Shown here: positions 61,906-64,000 of the stretch, piece by piece
How positions within the stretch are numbered: position 1 is the first letter of the stretch
Layout: every line of letters begins with the position of its first letter
Assembly: GCF_000208405.1 (NCBI RefSeq)
Contig: NC_015437.1
Span: 1,729,501 to 1,793,500, forward strand
DNA: 64,000 nt
Reading direction: 5' to 3'
Origin: Selenomonas sputigena ATCC 35185
Lineage (GTDB): Bacteria; Bacillota; Negativicutes; Selenomonadales; Selenomonadaceae
Made by a program: the position numbers and the translations under genes
Notes under the pieces: generated by a model
What the model was told of the DNA's origin: nothing
The model's database searches: none
Seen by the model: the letters and a program-made list of their open reading frames with translations, nothing else

Positions 61906-62784
61906 TCACTCGATGTTTTGCACCTGCTCGCGCAGCTTCTCGACCTCACTCTTGATCTCGACGACAAGTTTCGCCGCCTGCGTGAAGTTCGCCTTCGCGC
62001 CAATCGTGTTCGTCTCGCGATTGATCTCCTGAATCAGAAAGTCGAGCTTCCTGCCGATGGGCGCTTCCTCCACCTCGATCGTCTCACGGAACTGGGCGAT
62101 GTGGCTCTTGAGGCGCACGACCTCTTCATTGTAGCTGATGCGGTCAGCGTAGAGCACCGTTTCCTGCAGGATGCGCATCTCATCAATTCCCTGTCCCTTG
62201 AGCATCTCGCTGAGGACGTTCCTCAGGTGCGTGCGGTAGCGCTCGACGATCTCCGGCTCGAAGGCCGAGAGTTTTTCGATTGCCTCGGCAAGGAAATCGA
62301 GGCGCGGCTCAAAGTCGAGGCGCGTATGCTCGCCCTCCTTCTTTCGCATTTGGGCGAAATGCTCCAAAGCGTTTTCCAAGGCGTCAAAGACGAGTTCGCG
62401 GGCGTCAAGCACATCGCGGCTCTCCTCGTGCACGCGCAGGACGTCGGGATACAAGGCTATTTTACATACATCGGCGGGCGGTGTCAAATGCAGGAAATCG
62501 CCAAGTTCGTAAAGCGCCGTCTGATAGGCGCGTGCCAAGTTCTTGTCAACGACGATGGTCGCTTCCTTTTCGCGCTTGTCATGAAAGGCGATGTTCACAT
62601 CGATCTTGCCGCGCGCCGAGAATTTCTTGATGACATGGCGCATATCGTTCTCAAAGACATTGAGAGCGCGCGGCATGGAAAACGATATGTCCAGATACCG
62701 CTGATTGACCGATTTCACTTCCACATGAACCTTGTAATCCTCGTTCTCCCGGCCCGCCGCGCCGAACCCCGTCATGCTCTTCAT
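61906..62784 (-). CDS. yicC: YicC-family endoribonuclease-like protein
   Basis: Member of the YicC/YloC family, reported to be endoribonucleases acting on RNA decay. It begins with the hallmark MKSMTGFGAAGRENEDYKV, followed by EVKSVNQRYLDISFSMPR, and ends with the paired helices FRETIEVEEAPIGRKLDFLIQEINRETNTIGAK (visible as GRKLDFLIQEINRETNTIG). It has 292 residues, as expected. It is first in the yicC-remA-gmk-rpoZ-coaBC operon, with its own promoter. Confidence 0.95.
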   Translation of the reverse strand: MKSMTGFGAAGRENEDYKVHVEVKSVNQRYLDISFSMPRALNVFENDMRHVIKKFSARGKIDVNIAFHDKREKEATIVVDKNLARAYQTALYELGDFLHLTPPADVCKIALYPDVLRVHEESRDVLDARELVFDALENALEHFAQMRKKEGEHTRLDFEPRLDFLAEAIEKLSAFEPEIVERYRTHLRNVLSEMLKGQGIDEMRILQETVLYADRISYNEEVVRLKSHIAQFRETIEVEEAPIGRKLDFLIQEINRETNTIGAKANFTQAAKLVVEIKSEVEKLREQVQNIE

Positions 62785-62862
62785 TCCAACAGCCCCCCAT
62801 TCCTGCTCATTCAGGGAACCGCCAATCTCATCAGCGTTTCCTTCATTTTGTTACATCATGGT

Positions 62863-62892
62863 ATTCTACCACACTTTTCGCCTCTTCGACAA
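62863..62892 (-). promoter_or_regulatory. Promoter of the yicC operon
   Basis: Minus strand TTGTCG (62887-62892), 18-base spacer, TAGAAT (62863-62868), about 80 bases before the yicC ATG. The -35 lies just after the prfC stop; no terminator separates them. Confidence 0.65.
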
Positions 62893-62896
62893 GGCT

Positions 62897-64000
62897 TTAT
62901 GCCTCCGTACGGTCGACGGGTACGGCATGAAGCAGGAGGTCGGGATTGTTCTCCGTGATCCAGCCGAGCGCCCATTCGTTGCTCACGAGCAGCACGGGAT
63001 TGCCCCGGCGGTCGCGCACAAACATGCCGCGGTCTGCGCCGCGCAGGGTTGCGGGCGTGATTTCGCGCCCATCGGCGAATGTCATCCAACGCGCGACCTC
63101 GTAGGGCTGCATCTGCAGCACGATATCGACATTGTACTCGTTCTTCAGACGGTATTCGAGCACTTCAAACTGCAGCGTGCCGACCGTGCCGACGATGTAT
63201 GCGTCCGCGCCCGCGCCCTCCTGCATGAAAAGCTGGATCGCGCCCTCCTGCGTGAGCTGCTCGACGCCCTTGACGAACTGCTTGCGCTTCATCGTGTCCT
63301 TCGCCGAGACGCGTGCAAACTTCTCGGGCGGAAACACGGGAAAATCTTCGTACTTGAACTTGTGCGAGGCGTCCGTCAGCGTATCGCCGATCGAGAAGAT
63401 GCCGGGATCGAAAAGCCCCACGATGTCGCCCGGAAATGCCTCGTCGATGATCTGCCGATCCTGCGCGAGGAACTGCTGCGGCTGCGCGAGCTTGATCAGC
63501 TTGCCGCTCTTTTCGTGCCAGACGCTCATGTTGCGCTCGAACGCGCCCGACACAATGCGAATGAAGGCGAGGCGATCGCGATGCGCGGGATTCATGTTCG
63601 CCTGGATCTTGAAGACGAAAGCCGAGAAGCGCTCGTCCGTCGGCTCGATGACGCCGTCGGATGAAGCGCGCGGCGCAGGCGCGGGTGCGAGTCGCAGATA
63701 CTCCTCCAGAAAATTCTTGACGCCGAAATTCGTCATGGCAGAACCGAAGAACGTCGGCGTCAATTCGCCGCGATCGACCTTCCCGCGGTCGAAGTCCTCG
63801 CCCGCCGCATCGAGAAGCTCGATGTCATCGGCGAGCGTCCGGCACTCCTCTTCCGTCAGCTGCGCCATGAAAGCCTCGTCGTCAATCGAGCCGCAGACGG
63901 AGACGCGTTCCGTCTGCCCGTGGCTCGCATCGGCGGCAAAAAGCTCGACCTCGCGCTTCGCGCGATCGTAGACGCCCTTGTAATTGCCATCCGTACCGAC
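62897..64000 (-). CDS. prfC: Peptide chain release factor 3, 5' end outside the window
   Basis: Translational GTPase that recycles RF1 and RF2. The part seen (368 codons, frame open to the right edge) starts within the G domain, after the P-loop (reading GTDGNYKGVYDRAKREVELF), and continues through FGSAMTNFGVKNFLEEY, FVFKIQANMNPAHRDRLAFIR and VGTVGTLQFEVLEYRLKNEY, visible as GTVGTLQFEVLEYRLK, which separates RF3 from EF-G and tetracycline-protection proteins. The N-terminal ~160 residues, including the P-loop, lie beyond the window. Confidence 0.95.
   Translation of the reverse strand, partial: VGTDGNYKGVYDRAKREVELFAADASHGQTERVSVCGSIDDEAFMAQLTEEECRTLADDIELLDAAGEDFDRGKVDRGELTPTFFGSAMTNFGVKNFLEEYLRLAPAPAPRASSDGVIEPTDERFSAFVFKIQANMNPAHRDRLAFIRIVSGAFERNMSVWHEKSGKLIKLAQPQQFLAQDRQIIDEAFPGDIVGLFDPGIFSIGDTLTDASHKFKYEDFPVFPPEKFARVSAKDTMKRKQFVKGVEQLTQEGAIQLFMQEGAGADAYIVGTVGTLQFEVLEYRLKNEYNVDIVLQMQPYEVARWMTFADGREITPATLRGADRGMFVRDRRGNPVLLVSNEWALGWITENNPDLLLHAVPVDRTEA

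Overview
The window is a gene-dense, roughly 57% G+C chromosomal segment of an anaerobic, diderm-type Firmicute. It best fits the Negativicutes, and Selenomonas or a close relative is the likeliest host. The reasons are mixed: T-box and SAM-I leaders and a yicC-remA-gmk-rpoZ-coaBC operon (Firmicutes), a single-chain pyruvate:ferredoxin oxidoreductase, a flavodiiron protein and membrane subunits of a Na+-pumping decarboxylase (anaerobic lifestyle), dapL lysine synthesis, motAB and cobalamin-related genes. The genus is an inference. I see no tRNA, rRNA, CRISPR array, prophage or intact insertion sequence.

Layout. 1-6.4 kb: a minus-strand run of an AAA+ regulator, trmB, an ftsW/rodA gene, a small alarmone synthetase and a two-component system whose kinase runs off the left edge. 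6.4-9.8 kb: a small membrane protein, an AlbA_2-type regulator with a long acidic repeat linker, and an Rpn/PD-(D/E)XK protein. 9.9-12.8 kb: overlapping GGDEF-EAL, queF and cobO genes. 13-16.5 kb: a TAXI-TRAP uptake operon. 16.5-20.6 kb: tcdA, an unusual ftsZ, an EamA exporter and a DUF2156 gene. 20.8-25.8 kb: an acyl-CoA thioesterase, one-chain purL and a YhcH protein. 25.9-28.8 kb (plus strand): an Lrp regulator, an aminotransferase and an AI-2E-family membrane protein. 28.8-35.7 kb: glyQS under a T-box, then an ABC exporter-fold pair behind a Fur-box-like promoter. 35.8-42.2 kb: POR, a secreted SGNH hydrolase and a flavodiiron protein. 42.5-49.7 kb: Na+-decarboxylase beta and gamma subunits, then a cdaA-cdaR-FAD protein-glmM-cbiK operon. 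49.8-53.6 kb: nnr, acpS and motAB. 54-57.9 kb: lysR, dapL, a DUF815 ATPase and a small secreted Cys-rich protein. 58-64 kb: metK under a SAM-I riboswitch, the yicC operon, and the 3' part of prfC.

The genes are mostly housekeeping. Many neighbours overlap by 1-4 bases (ATGA junctions), so translational coupling is common. Regulation that can be read from the DNA includes the T-box and SAM-I leaders, a Fur-like box, a perfect palindrome over the flavodiiron promoter, and a 17-bp inverted repeat over the DUF2156 promoter.

The most unusual items are a dispersed MITE-like repeat family (three copies at 25.8, 42.3 and 53.9 kb), a divergent FtsZ outside any division cluster, an AAA+ activator without its GAFTGA loop, and a structured leader in front of motAB. 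I did not find one clear multi-gene system that I could call new.
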